Below are positions 16,984 through 26,202 of a stretch of DNA of 64,000 nucleotides, one piece after another (position 1 is the stretch's first letter; each line of letters begins with the position of its first letter). Under the pieces are notes generated by a model. The model saw nothing but the letters and a program-made list of their open reading frames with translations. It was not told where the DNA came from and made no database searches. The stretch lies in assembly GCA_023400985.1 (NCBI GenBank), contig JAEXEN010000008.1:6077-70076 (forward strand). Reading direction: 5' to 3'. Position numbers and translations under genes: made by a program. The DNA is from Bacillota bacterium. GTDB lineage: Bacteria; Bacillota; Clostridia; Christensenellales; CAG-138.

Positions 16984-17916
16984 TTACTCTTCAAACAGCG
17001 CCGTAGACAAATACCTTTCCCCGGTGTCGGGCAGGATCACCACGATCAGTTTGCCCGCGTTTTCGGGACGCCTGGCGAGCTCGGCGGCCGCATAAAGGGC
17101 CGCGCCCGAGGAAATGCCGACCAAGAGCCCTTCCGTATGGGCAAGCTTACGCCCCTCCAGAAATGCGTCTTCGTTTTGTACGGCGATCACCTCGTCGTAA
17201 ACGCCAGTGTTCAATACGCTAGGCACGAAGCCCGCGCCGATGCCCTGTATTTTATGCGGGCCGCTCCTGCCCTCGGTGAGCACAGGGGAGGCGGCGGGCT
17301 CTACGCCCACGACCTTCACTTTGGGGTTTTGCGCCTTCAAATATTCGCCCGTACCGGTGATGGTGCCGCCGGTGCCGATGCCCGAAACCAGAATGTCGAC
17401 CTTGCCGTCGGTATCGCGCCATATCTCGGGGCCGGTTGTCTTTTTGTGGATGGCGGGGTTGGCAGGGTTATCGAACTGGGCCGGCATAAAGCTGCCCGGG
17501 TTCTCGCTCAAAAGCTCCTTTGCCTTCTCGATGGCACCCTTCATGCCCTTCGCGCCGTCCGTCAGCACAAGCTCGGCGCCGTAGGCGGCCAAAAGCTTTC
17601 TGCGCTCCACACTCATCGTCTCCGGCATGGTGAGGATCACGCGGTAGCCGCGCGCCGCCGCCACGCTCGCAAGCCCGACGCCCGTGTTGCCCGAGGTGGG
17701 CTCGATGATAAGCCCGCCCGCCTTGAGCTTGCCGCTCTTTTCCGCGTCGTCGATCATCGCGAGCGCGATGCGGTCCTTCACGCTGCCTGCGGGATTGAAA
17801 TATTCGAGCTTCGCCGCGATGCGCGCGTTCAGGTTTTCTTTTTTGCCATAGTTGTTCAGCGCTAGAAGCGGCGTATTGCCGATCATATCCGTAAGGCTTT
17901 CATAGATCTTCATCAC
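16984..17916 (-). CDS. cysK: Cysteine synthase (O-acetylserine sulfhydrylase)
   Basis: 310 residues, fold type II PLP enzyme. The Schiff-base lysine is in NPAGSVKDRIA, the substrate-binding loop is EPTSGNTGVGLASVAA, and GIGTGGTITGTGEYL is the phosphate-binding loop. It makes L-cysteine from O-acetylserine and sulfide. It stands alone between its own promoter and terminator; no cysE is adjacent. Confidence 0.95.
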   Translation of the reverse strand: MMKIYESLTDMIGNTPLLALNNYGKKENLNARIAAKLEYFNPAGSVKDRIALAMIDDAEKSGKLKAGGLIIEPTSGNTGVGLASVAAARGYRVILTMPETMSVERRKLLAAYGAELVLTDGAKGMKGAIEKAKELLSENPGSFMPAQFDNPANPAIHKKTTGPEIWRDTDGKVDILVSGIGTGGTITGTGEYLKAQNPKVKVVGVEPAASPVLTEGRSGPHKIQGIGAGFVPSVLNTGVYDEVIAVQNEDAFLEGRKLAHTEGLLVGISSGAALYAAAELARRPENAGKLIVVILPDTGERYLSTALFEE

Positions 17917-17953
17917 AAATATACCTCAATTCATATAGGATTACTGTGATATA

Positions 17954-17982
17954 AGTATACGCACCGTTTCCCGATTTGTCAA
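17954..17982 (-). promoter_or_regulatory. Strong sigma-A promoter of cysK
   Basis: On the minus strand a perfect TTGACA (17977-17982), exactly 17 bases, then TATACT (17954-17959), 38 bases upstream of the cysK start. No riboswitch or T-box is visible in the short leader. Confidence 0.8.
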
Positions 17983-18101
17983 CAAGGAAAGGCACGAAAA
18001 TAAAAATAATTTCGGAATATGCCTTTCTTGAAGGATGCGCACAAACATGATATGCTAATCTCTCGTAGTTTAGGGGAATATAAAACAGGGAGGAAACGCA
18101 T

Positions 18102-18320
18102 ATGGAGAGGTTTGTCCCGCGCGAGAAACTAAGCAAGCGGAGAAAAAAAGAGCTCAACGCGAAGCAAAGAAACACATGGGCGGGCATACGGCCTGTGACC
18201 CGCAGGGTGGAGAGCAAAAAAGCATACGACCGTAAAAGAACCCCGTTCACGGATGATCCGGCGAGCGGGGTTTTTTGCCGGATGTATTTTTGTTTTCTGC
18301 CGGCGCGCGGTGGTATATAA
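18102..18320 (+). CDS. Small basic protein of unknown function
   Basis: 72 residues with a strong ribosome site (gggagg, 8 bases before the ATG). The first 50 residues are rich in Arg and Lys (FVPREKLSKRRKKELNAKQR, then RRVESKKAYDRKRT). This resembles short basic hypothetical proteins common in Clostridia, from memory and not checked. A strong intrinsic terminator lies inside the reading frame, before the stop codon, so a terminated mRNA would lack a stop. The true C-terminus may have been altered by a small indel. Confidence 0.55.
   Translation: MERFVPREKLSKRRKKELNAKQRNTWAGIRPVTRRVESKKAYDRKRTPFTDDPASGVFCRMYFCFLPARGGI
18239..18276 (+). terminator. Intrinsic terminator inside the small basic protein gene
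   Basis: A 10-bp stem (18239-18248 with 18263-18272, one G-T pair) whose loop can itself pair, followed by six T (18271-18276). It lies about 42 bases before the apparent stop codon at 18318-18320. Confidence 0.8.
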
Positions 18321-18353
18321 TGGAGAAAGAGATCATTTGACGGGGGTGCAGCT

Positions 18354-21300
18354 GTGAAAAAGGAAACGCTCGCGGCCTTTTACAAGACCCTGCATACGGC
18401 GCTTTCCGCCTCGTTCGCGCCGCGTGCGGCGCTTAGCGAGAGGGCGCTTAGGTCGCTTCTTTCGGAAACGGGCTTTCGCGAAGCGGTATTTAAAGCGGAG
18501 CCCAAAAAGGAAACGCTCTGCCGCGATACGCTTTCCCTTTGCCGCCCCGTGATGGACAAGCTCTCTTTTGAGCCCGAAAACGGCTGGCTTTGCTATATTT
18601 ACGAGGCGCTTTCCGACGCTCTGTTTCCGTCGGACTCGCTTGTGCCCCGCGACGCGGGGACGGAAAAAGCCGTGCGCTTTTACCTTACAGCGCTTCGCGC
18701 ATTTGTTGCGTTCGAGCGTACGCTCCGCCCCTATGACGCGCTTACCGATTTGGAGTATGTGGCCGACGAGGAGCTGAACTTAAGCCGCGTGCGGGAGGAA
18801 TACATAAACTACAAGTTCAAGTGCGAGGAAAGCTTTTATTATGAGCTGATGCGCATCGGCAACGAGCTGCTCCCGTTTCGCCCGCTTTCCCATGCGGCGG
18901 GTGTACATCATATCGCCGTGCATATGGCGCGAAAGGCGAATGAGGCGGGGGCAAGCGCAGACATCGCGCTCGTGAGCGCGGCCGCCGCCTGCCACGACAT
19001 CGGCAAATTCGGCTGCAAGGGCAGCGACGCGAAGCGCATACCGTACCTGCACTACTATTTTACCGACCAATGGCTTCGCGAGCGCAATATGCCCGCCATC
19101 GCACACATCGCCGCCAACCATTCCACATGGGATCTCGAATTTGAAAACCTTCCCATCGAATCGCTTCTTTTGATTTATTCCGACTTTCGCGTGCGCGGTG
19201 AAACAACGCCGGAAGGCCGGGAGGAAATGCGCATTTTGTCGCTTGCCGAAGCGCGCGACAAAATATTCTCGAAGCTTTACAACATGGACGACGAAAAGCG
19301 CGCGCGCTACGAGCGCGTGTATCACAAGCTCCGCGATTTTGAAGATTATCTTGCTTCTTTGGGTGTGAGCGCCGACCCGTTTGACGATACGCTTTTAAAG
19401 CCCGCTTCGCTCGACGCCTCGCTTTTGAGCGACGAGGAGGCCGTAAAGGCGCTTCGGCTCACAGCGGTGGAGCACAACATCAAGCTCATGCATGCGGTGA
19501 GCTCCAACGCCTCGTTCGCAAGGCTTTTGGAAAACGCGCGCAGCGAAAAAAACCTCGACAGCGTGCGCACGCACCTGCGGCTCTTCGAGGAATATTTCAC
19601 CTATATGTCGCGCGCCAACAAGCTGAGGCTTTTGAATTTCCTCTACGAGCTACTCATGCACCACGAGAGCGACGTGCGGAGGCACGCCGGGCAGATCATG
19701 GGGCGCGTGCTCGCCAACCGCGCCATGCCGTATAAGAAGGAACTGCCCGCACACGCGCCGGAAAGCGCCGTAGCCCCCGCGGTGGACGAGCTTTTAAACG
19801 AGGCCGCTTCGCTATTTCACGATTATCTGGAGCTACTTCTGCATCCCGACCATAAAATATCCTCCAAGCACAGGCTTCGCATCAAAAACTCGCTCAAGGT
19901 CGTGGTGGAATGGGTGTTTTTTACCTGCACGAGCCGAAGCGCGGAGGTATACCTCGAGGTGTACCTCGCCAAATTCGCGCGCTTTTCGCCAGACGACTGT
20001 TTTCCTCTTGTAGACAGCCTCACGCATGTTCCCGCGTCGCTTTTTACGGCCAAGCAGCTTTGCGCGCTTATCCGCTACACGCGCCCGATGCTCCATAGCC
20101 TCGAGGACGATCAAAACGTATGCGCGCTGCGGGCTCTCGAAAAGTTTCTTGCGGAGCGCCCCGAAGATGTGCGCGGCGAGATCGATTCGGCGCTGAAGGA
20201 TGTGACGTACGAAAGCGGTTCCGCGGCAGGCTGTCTTTTAGGCAAGCTTCGCGGCGAAAAGGAAGACGCGGCCTCCTTGCAGGCGCTTTATTTGGAAAAC
20301 CTCAAAAACGCCGTACACTGGATGGTGAAGATCACAAACATCGGGCGTCTTTTGGAACAGGTACGGCGCGAGGAATCTCTTGCCTTTCATGCCGCCATGC
20401 ATTTAAGCAACCTTTTGAGCGTGAGCGAACATCTGCCCGTGCGAGAGCGGGCCTGCGCGGCGCTCATCGAGATCGCGCCGCTATTGAGCGTGGAGCAATG
20501 CAACGAGATCGTAGTGGATTTGGGCCGCGGGCTCGAGACCGGCCAATACGAATTTACGCGCTTCATACCGCCCTGTATGGGCGAGCTGATGAAATACCTC
20601 CCCGAAAAGGAGCTCGACGAAACGCTCGAAACGCTCGAAAAGACCGTGCGTTCCGGCAGCACCGCCGCGGGGAGCGCGGCGCTTGATACCGTAGGCGCGG
20701 CGCTCGTCTGTGCGCTTTCGCCTGGGCAAAAGCAAAACGACGTGCTTGTGAGGAGCATCTTAAGGCTCCTAGGTACGCTTTTCACCGGCCTCGCGCATTA
20801 CAACGACCAAATCGGCCGCGTGGGCTTGAGCGTGCTTTGCGCGACGCTGTTTTCAAACGCGGCGCTCAGCTTGGAATCGCGCCGCAGGCTCTTTTCGCTC
20901 GCTGGGAAAAAGCTATTGTGCCTCCTTACGGAGCGGCGCGGAAGCGAGCTCAACTTCTTCAATACCGCCGCCATGCTCAACCACCTTTACCGCTTCATCA
21001 CGGAATGCGAGGTAAGCTGCGGCGCGTTTGAATTTGCGCCGCCGCGCGCGGTGGCGTTCTTTCCGGGCACGTTCGACCCGTTTTCCTCCGGCCATAAGCG
21101 CATCGTGGAGGAAATTTTGGACCTCGGATTTGAGGTGTATCTTTCCATCGACGAGTTTTCGTGGTCCAAATACACGCAGCCAAAGCTTATGCGGCGGCAG
21201 ATCGCGCTCATGTCGGTGGCCGACCGCTTCAACGTGTATCTTTTCCCCGACGATATCCCCATCAACATAGGAAACCCGGACGACCTTGCCCGCTTAAAAT

Positions 21301-23117
21301 CGCTGTTTACCGGCCGCGCGCTTTACCTTGTGGCGGGTTCGGACGTGATCGAAAACGCCTCCGCCTACGCGCCAAACGGCGCGGCCGCGGCGTTTGACCA
21401 CATCGTGTTTGCAAGAAGTGCCTTGGAAGGCGCCCAAATGCCGGTCCCGGTGGCGGAGAAGCTCATGGGCCGTGTCATCACGCTCACGCTCCCCACCTAT
21501 TTTGAGGAAGTCAGCTCCTCGCGCATCCGCGAGAACATCGATAAAAACCTCGATATCTCCATGCTCGTCGATCCCGTGGCGCAGGGCTACATCTACGAAA
21601 ACGGCATGTATCTGCGCGCGCCGCAGTATAAAACCGTTTTGAGCCCCGCGGCGCCCTGGTTCACGACGCATGCTTCCTTGGACGCAGCGCTGGAACGCTC
21701 GCTTTTGGTGCTCCCGGAAAACGTAGGCGCTCGTATTCGCCGCGCGGCGACGCAAAGCGGCTTCCTTGCGGTTTCCCTAAACGGCGGCGGCAAAACGCTC
21801 GGCCTCGCGTGCGCGCATGTTTTAAATACCGCCCGCCATCGCGAGGTGACCGGTGACGAGCAGCTGCTGACACTTCTTCGCACGCGCCTTTCGGGAAGGG
21901 TCATAGAGATCGACTGCGTATATACGTGCGATTCTCACGATGTGGAGGACGCGCGTGCGCTCCTTATCAACGAGCTTTTGGCGCGCGGCTTGGAGCGCGG
22001 CGCGACCTGTGCGATTTGCTTCACAGGTGGCGACGCGGCGCCTTCGCGCGAGCTTTCCCGCAAGGGCTTTTTGACGGCTGACGGCGCTTCGGGCGCGATG
22101 TATGTGGATATGCGTGCGCCCATGGTGATGCTCGAGGACGCGTTTTTGTGCGTAAAGGAGCCGCATTTGAGCGCGCCTAACGTCCGCCGCGCCATTATGG
22201 AGGCGCGCGAACGGCTGCAACACGCCATCGCCGCGCTGCATCCGGGCGAGCTTTTGCTTTCCTTCAACGCGGAGCTTTTGATGCGGGCGTTGGTAGAAAA
22301 GGTGCAGCGCCACAACGGCGTTTTGGACGTGCCGCTCAATGTCCGCCGCCTCGGCCCCAATATGTGCGTACCTTACGGCAACATACTTTCGGACGTCGTG
22401 GTGCCCAATACCGTAACGAAGGCCCTCCATGTGGAAAAGACGTTCACGGCGGATATCCGGGGATTTTCCATTACGGAATATCCGGGGTATTCCCTTTTAA
22501 AGGATCAGGTGCGTATGATCAAATCCTTCGGCCGCCCCGTCATTTTGGCGGACGACTTCTTCCATAACGGCGTGCGCCTGGAGCGCGTTTCGGCGCTCTT
22601 TCAAAACGCGGGCGTGGAGCTCTCCATGGTCGTTACCGGCGTACTCTCCGGCCGCGGCAAAGACGTTATGGACGCGCGCGGCGGGGAGATCGACAGCGTG
22701 TACTTTGTACCCAACCTCCGTTATTGGTTCACCGAAAGCGTCATGTACCCGTTTTTCGGCGGCGACAGCGTGGCGCGGGAAACAAAAGGCGGCGGGAGCT
22801 ACTTGAACTCCATCAATCTCATACTCCCGTATAAAGCGCCCGACTATTTGCGCGACTGCGACGAGAGCGCCGTTTTCGCGCTTTCCCGCGCGTCGCTCGA
22901 GAGCGCGTATGAGATCCTTCGCGCCCTTGAGACGGAGCATCAATCAGCATTCGGGAGAAGCCTTACTTTAGCGCGGCTGGCGGAGGCGCTCAACAAGCCG
23001 CGCCTCATCGACCGGGGGCATTATCTTAAGTATGACAGGAGCGTCCACGCCTCCGCTTATATCAGAGACGACCTCGAACAGCTCGACAGGCTGGGGCATG
23101 GAGGTGAACGCTTTTGA
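18354..23117 (+). CDS. Giant multidomain protein: HD, HEAT-like, NadD-like nucleotidyltransferase, GNAT-like and PRTase-like regions
   Basis: 1587 residues from a GTG start with gggggtg upstream. Visible parts in order: an HD hydrolase domain (His near 185 and AAACHDIGKFG near 213); a long helical region (about 370-890) that looks like HEAT repeats; a nucleotidyltransferase of the nicotinate-nucleotide adenylyltransferase type with FFPGTFDPFSSGHKRIVEE (about 903) and EVSSSRIREN (about 1052); a region about 1095-1260 resembling an acetyltransferase; and a C-terminal part with VILADDFFHNGVRL near 1396, like a phosphoribosyltransferase PRPP loop. NadD is often paired with an HD protein (YqeK), which this fusion echoes. 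The three downstream genes look redox-related. The first and third calls are firm; the last two are tentative. Confidence 0.8.
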   Translation: MKKETLAAFYKTLHTALSASFAPRAALSERALRSLLSETGFREAVFKAEPKKETLCRDTLSLCRPVMDKLSFEPENGWLCYIYEALSDALFPSDSLVPRDAGTEKAVRFYLTALRAFVAFERTLRPYDALTDLEYVADEELNLSRVREEYINYKFKCEESFYYELMRIGNELLPFRPLSHAAGVHHIAVHMARKANEAGASADIALVSAAAACHDIGKFGCKGSDAKRIPYLHYYFTDQWLRERNMPAIAHIAANHSTWDLEFENLPIESLLLIYSDFRVRGETTPEGREEMRILSLAEARDKIFSKLYNMDDEKRARYERVYHKLRDFEDYLASLGVSADPFDDTLLKPASLDASLLSDEEAVKALRLTAVEHNIKLMHAVSSNASFARLLENARSEKNLDSVRTHLRLFEEYFTYMSRANKLRLLNFLYELLMHHESDVRRHAGQIMGRVLANRAMPYKKELPAHAPESAVAPAVDELLNEAASLFHDYLELLLHPDHKISSKHRLRIKNSLKVVVEWVFFTCTSRSAEVYLEVYLAKFARFSPDDCFPLVDSLTHVPASLFTAKQLCALIRYTRPMLHSLEDDQNVCALRALEKFLAERPEDVRGEIDSALKDVTYESGSAAGCLLGKLRGEKEDAASLQALYLENLKNAVHWMVKITNIGRLLEQVRREESLAFHAAMHLSNLLSVSEHLPVRERACAALIEIAPLLSVEQCNEIVVDLGRGLETGQYEFTRFIPPCMGELMKYLPEKELDETLETLEKTVRSGSTAAGSAALDTVGAALVCALSPGQKQNDVLVRSILRLLGTLFTGLAHYNDQIGRVGLSVLCATLFSNAALSLESRRRLFSLAGKKLLCLLTERRGSELNFFNTAAMLNHLYRFITECEVSCGAFEFAPPRAVAFFPGTFDPFSSGHKRIVEEILDLGFEVYLSIDEFSWSKYTQPKLMRRQIALMSVADRFNVYLFPDDIPINIGNPDDLARLKSLFTGRALYLVAGSDVIENASAYAPNGAAAAFDHIVFARSALEGAQMPVPVAEKLMGRVITLTLPTYFEEVSSSRIRENIDKNLDISMLVDPVAQGYIYENGMYLRAPQYKTVLSPAAPWFTTHASLDAALERSLLVLPENVGARIRRAATQSGFLAVSLNGGGKTLGLACAHVLNTARHREVTGDEQLLTLLRTRLSGRVIEIDCVYTCDSHDVEDARALLINELLARGLERGATCAICFTGGDAAPSRELSRKGFLTADGASGAMYVDMRAPMVMLEDAFLCVKEPHLSAPNVRRAIMEARERLQHAIAALHPGELLLSFNAELLMRALVEKVQRHNGVLDVPLNVRRLGPNMCVPYGNILSDVVVPNTVTKALHVEKTFTADIRGFSITEYPGYSLLKDQVRMIKSFGRPVILADDFFHNGVRLERVSALFQNAGVELSMVVTGVLSGRGKDVMDARGGEIDSVYFVPNLRYWFTESVMYPFFGGDSVARETKGGGSYLNSINLILPYKAPDYLRDCDESAVFALSRASLESAYEILRALETEHQSAFGRSLTLARLAEALNKPRLIDRGHYLKYDRSVHASAYIRDDLEQLDRLGHGGERF

Positions 23118-24382
23118 AACTTTCCTTTTATTCCTCTCAAAACGTATGCCTTGTGCCCGTCGGTTTAGAGCCGCCCAAAGGCTCCCGTGAAGCGGAGCGG
23201 CCTTTTGCGCCCGTGGTCTTTTTGGTTGCCCGTGACCCGTTTAAAAACAGGTTTTGGTTTTGCGTTCGCGATATCGCCGGGGTATTTGCGGAGGAAGGTC
23301 CCGCCTGTTTGAACTTGGCGGCCCCGAAGGCGGATATCCCCTTTATGAAGGACCCGGAATACGCGCTTTTGAGCACGATCGTGCGCGAACACGGCGCGGC
23401 GGTCGTCAACGCGGCCTTTCCAAAGTATGAGGCGGCGCTTAAAGCAATGCCTGCCCGAAAGGCAAAAGGGCTCAACGTAACACTTGCGGGCCTCGGGGAT
23501 GTGGGCGGTTCGCTCCTTCTTGGGCTTATGCTCCTTGGCGGCGGCAATATCAAAGAGATCGGCATCTACGATAAGGATCCCGCGCGCATGGCGCGCTACG
23601 AACAGGAGATGGGTGAGCTCCTGCCGCTTCAAGAGGGCGCGGAGCTTCCGCGCGTAAAGTGCGTAAAGGAGGAAAGGGAGCTTTTTTGCGGGAACGCGTT
23701 TTTGTTTTGCGCCTCGCGCGGCGTGCCGGACCCCGAAACTTGCGGCGACGTGCGCATGGCGCAGCTAGAGAGCAACCGCGCGCTCGTCTTGCCCTATGCG
23801 CGTATGGCGCGCGAGGAGAATTTCAAGGGGTTGTTCGCGCAAATTTCAGACCCCGTGGATATCCTCTGCCGCGACGTGTTTTTAAAAAGCAATTCGGATG
23901 AGAGCGACGCTTACGATTGGGCGGGGCTTTTGCCCGAACAGGTGCGCGGCTACGGTCTCGGCGTGATGAAAGCCCGCGCGAAATACGCCGCCCGAGCGAT
24001 CGGCCGCGAGGCGGACTGCGCAAACTTACGCGTGTACGGCCCGCACGGGAGCGGGCTTGTGGCGGCAAACGACCCCGGCTGCGCCTACGACGACGCGCTG
24101 TCGAAGGAGCTTACCTTACACGCGATAAACGCCAATTTGAAGCTTCGCAAAACGGGCTATAAGCCCTATATCGCGCCCGCCATATCCTCGGCTTGCGTTT
24201 CGTTTCTTCGAACGCTTAACGGCGAGTGGCACGAGGCCGCTACGCCCCTCGGAGGCGTTTACATGGGCTGCCGCTCCCGCTTTACCCCGAGCGGCGTGGA
24301 GCTTGAGCGCGTGCCGCTTCATAAAACGCTGTACGATAGGATAGTGGAAACGTACGCGCAGCTCAAAAGCACGGAGGTATAG
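23114..24382 (+). CDS. NAD-binding dehydrogenase-like protein (lactate/malate dehydrogenase-like Rossmann fold)
   Basis: 422 residues from a TTG start overlapping the giant gene's stop by 4 bases. Residues about 120-150 form a Rossmann nucleotide-binding turn: VTLAGLGDVGGSLLLGLMLL, then IGIYDKDPARMARYEQEM, where the Asp suits NAD. YGPHGSGLVAAND in the C-terminal half resembles the active-site region of lactate/malate dehydrogenases. The first 110 residues are an unrecognised extra domain. Substrate unknown. It is translationally coupled to the NadD-like fusion. Confidence 0.65.
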   Translation: MKLSFYSSQNVCLVPVGLEPPKGSREAERPFAPVVFLVARDPFKNRFWFCVRDIAGVFAEEGPACLNLAAPKADIPFMKDPEYALLSTIVREHGAAVVNAAFPKYEAALKAMPARKAKGLNVTLAGLGDVGGSLLLGLMLLGGGNIKEIGIYDKDPARMARYEQEMGELLPLQEGAELPRVKCVKEERELFCGNAFLFCASRGVPDPETCGDVRMAQLESNRALVLPYARMAREENFKGLFAQISDPVDILCRDVFLKSNSDESDAYDWAGLLPEQVRGYGLGVMKARAKYAARAIGREADCANLRVYGPHGSGLVAANDPGCAYDDALSKELTLHAINANLKLRKTGYKPYIAPAISSACVSFLRTLNGEWHEAATPLGGVYMGCRSRFTPSGVELERVPLHKTLYDRIVETYAQLKSTEV

Positions 24383-24384
24383 GC

Positions 24385-25431
24385 ATGCTCACGGTCGTGA
24401 TCATCGGCAATTCCGCGAGGCTTCATAATGTGCTCAATACGGCGCTTAAGGGCGCTGTGCACAGCATGCTTTTCCCGCGCGAGGCCATGGGAGCGGACCT
24501 TAAGGACCGGCGCGTGCTCTTTGCGCTCAGCGTGGACGCACACGGTATAGACGCGACGCTTACCGAATTTTTGCGGTACCTCAACAAAAACGAGCGCTCA
24601 CTCGAGGGCTCTGTCGGCGCTTTGATCACGGACGGGCAAAGCGACCTATATACCAAGGAGCTTTCGCGCGTGCTCATATTTTCCGCCAACCGCGCGGGCT
24701 GTACGTTTTTAGGCAAGGCGCTTACGGAGGCTACGGGCTCGCTCCAAAACTTCGAAACGCTCGCAAAGCGCGCAAAAACGGACGTCATGACCGCCTACAA
24801 AAACGCGGCACGGGAGCTCGTTTTGCGCCTAAAGGATTTTTCGCCGCCGAAAAAGGAGCGACCGCGCATTTTGACGCTCCATTCCTCTTTGCGGGAAACA
24901 TCCAACACGCTCGCGCTCGGCCACGCGCTCGAAGAGCGGCTTGCGGCTTTTTGCGATATCGACGAGATATCCCTGGGCGAGGGGCGCATACGCGACTGCC
25001 GCGGCTGCTCCTACACCATGTGCGCGCATTTTGCGCAAGCGGACAGCTGCTTTTACGGCGCGACCATTTTTGAGGACATATTCCCCGCGGTGCTCGCCTG
25101 CGACGCGCTGCTTCTTTTGTGCCCCAACTACAACGACGCGCTCGGGGCGAACATCACGGCGTTCATCAACCGTCTCACGGTGCTTCTTACAAAAAATACG
25201 CTTTACGATAAGGCGGTTTACGCGGCGGTGGTATCCGGCTACAGCGGCGGCGATATCGTGGCGCGGCAGGTGCTCGGGAGCTTTTGTTTGAACAAGACAT
25301 TTTATCTCCCGCCACGCTTTGCGCTCCTCGAGACCGCAAACGATCCTGGCACGGCCATGCGCCGCGACGGAATAGAGCACACGCTCGACAACTTCGCAAA
25401 CGGTATGCTTATGCAGCTTAAAAAAGAGTAA
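24385..25431 (+). CDS. Flavodoxin-fold NADPH-dependent FMN reductase-like protein with extra N-terminal domain
   Basis: 348 residues, starting 2 bases after the previous stop with ggaggt upstream. The C-terminal half is a flavodoxin fold: ILTLHSSLRETSNTLALG at the phosphate loop, IRDCRGCSYTMC with three cysteines, and LLLCPNYNDALGANITAFI at the flavin-binding segment. The N-terminal 150 residues form a separate alpha/beta region that I do not recognise. Probably an iron-sulfur or disulfide-linked flavoprotein in the same redox operon. Confidence 0.7.
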   Translation: MLTVVIIGNSARLHNVLNTALKGAVHSMLFPREAMGADLKDRRVLFALSVDAHGIDATLTEFLRYLNKNERSLEGSVGALITDGQSDLYTKELSRVLIFSANRAGCTFLGKALTEATGSLQNFETLAKRAKTDVMTAYKNAARELVLRLKDFSPPKKERPRILTLHSSLRETSNTLALGHALEERLAAFCDIDEISLGEGRIRDCRGCSYTMCAHFAQADSCFYGATIFEDIFPAVLACDALLLLCPNYNDALGANITAFINRLTVLLTKNTLYDKAVYAAVVSGYSGGDIVARQVLGSFCLNKTFYLPPRFALLETANDPGTAMRRDGIEHTLDNFANGMLMQLKKE

Positions 25432-25447
25432 AGGACGGCAAATCAAC

Positions 25448-26128
25448 TTGGAGCAGACAGGAAAACCGAGGATCAAGGTCGTGAAGGACGGCCCCTACCG
25501 CGTGACGGGCGGCGTGCCTATAAGCGAAAAAATCATCATGCCTCACGGCGAGGGCTATGTGATGCAAGCGGGTAAGGAACTCCCGCAGGCGGAGGCGTAT
25601 TCCCTTTGCCGCTGCGGCAAATCAAAAAACGCGCCGTTTTGCGACGGCACGCACCGGGCGGAGCATTTTGACGGCACGGAAAGCGCCTCGCGCCAGTCCT
25701 ACATGCAGCGCGCGAGAAAACTTTCCGGCCCGGATCTCGATCTGTACGACGATAACCGCTGCGCCTACGCCCGCTTCTGCCATCGTGAGGGCGGCTCCGT
25801 GTGGTCGCTCACGCAGCGCTCAAACGACCCCGAGAATAAAGCGGAGGCGATCATTGCCGCGCTGGAATGCCCTACAGGCAGGCTCGTCGCCATGGAAAAG
25901 AACGGTACGGCGCATGAGATCGACTGCACGCCATCTATAGAGGTGGTGCAGGATTCCGAGGAAAACGTGAGCTGCGGGCTTTTTGTGAAAGGCGGCGTGG
26001 AGCTTGAAGCTGCGGACGGCTTTTTATATGAGCGCCGCATGCGTTACGCGCTTTGCCGTTGCGGCCGCTCCCGCACAAAACCGATGTGCGACGCCATGCA
26101 TGTGCCCGCAGGATGGAAGGATAAGTAG
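25448..26128 (+). CDS. Double CDGSH iron-sulfur protein with Fer4_19-type domain
   Basis: 226 residues from a TTG start. Two CDGSH (mitoNEET-type 2Fe-2S) motifs: LCRCGKSKNAPFCDGTH near 57 and ALCRCGRSRTKPMCDAMH near 202. Each has the three Cys and one His that bind the cluster, though the second has CDAMH instead of CDGTH. Between them is a divergent ferredoxin-like segment with NRCAYARFCHREG and ALECPTGRLVA, as in Fer4_19. Such proteins carry or transfer electrons or clusters. It closes the four-gene operon. Confidence 0.88.
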   Translation: MEQTGKPRIKVVKDGPYRVTGGVPISEKIIMPHGEGYVMQAGKELPQAEAYSLCRCGKSKNAPFCDGTHRAEHFDGTESASRQSYMQRARKLSGPDLDLYDDNRCAYARFCHREGGSVWSLTQRSNDPENKAEAIIAALECPTGRLVAMEKNGTAHEIDCTPSIEVVQDSEENVSCGLFVKGGVELEAADGFLYERRMRYALCRCGRSRTKPMCDAMHVPAGWKDK

Positions 26129-26202
26129 GCAAAGCAGGCAAAGTGTCATATCCCCTGCATGCAAATTGTCTTATAAGGAGGAAGATAAACACGGAAAGTC
26201 TC

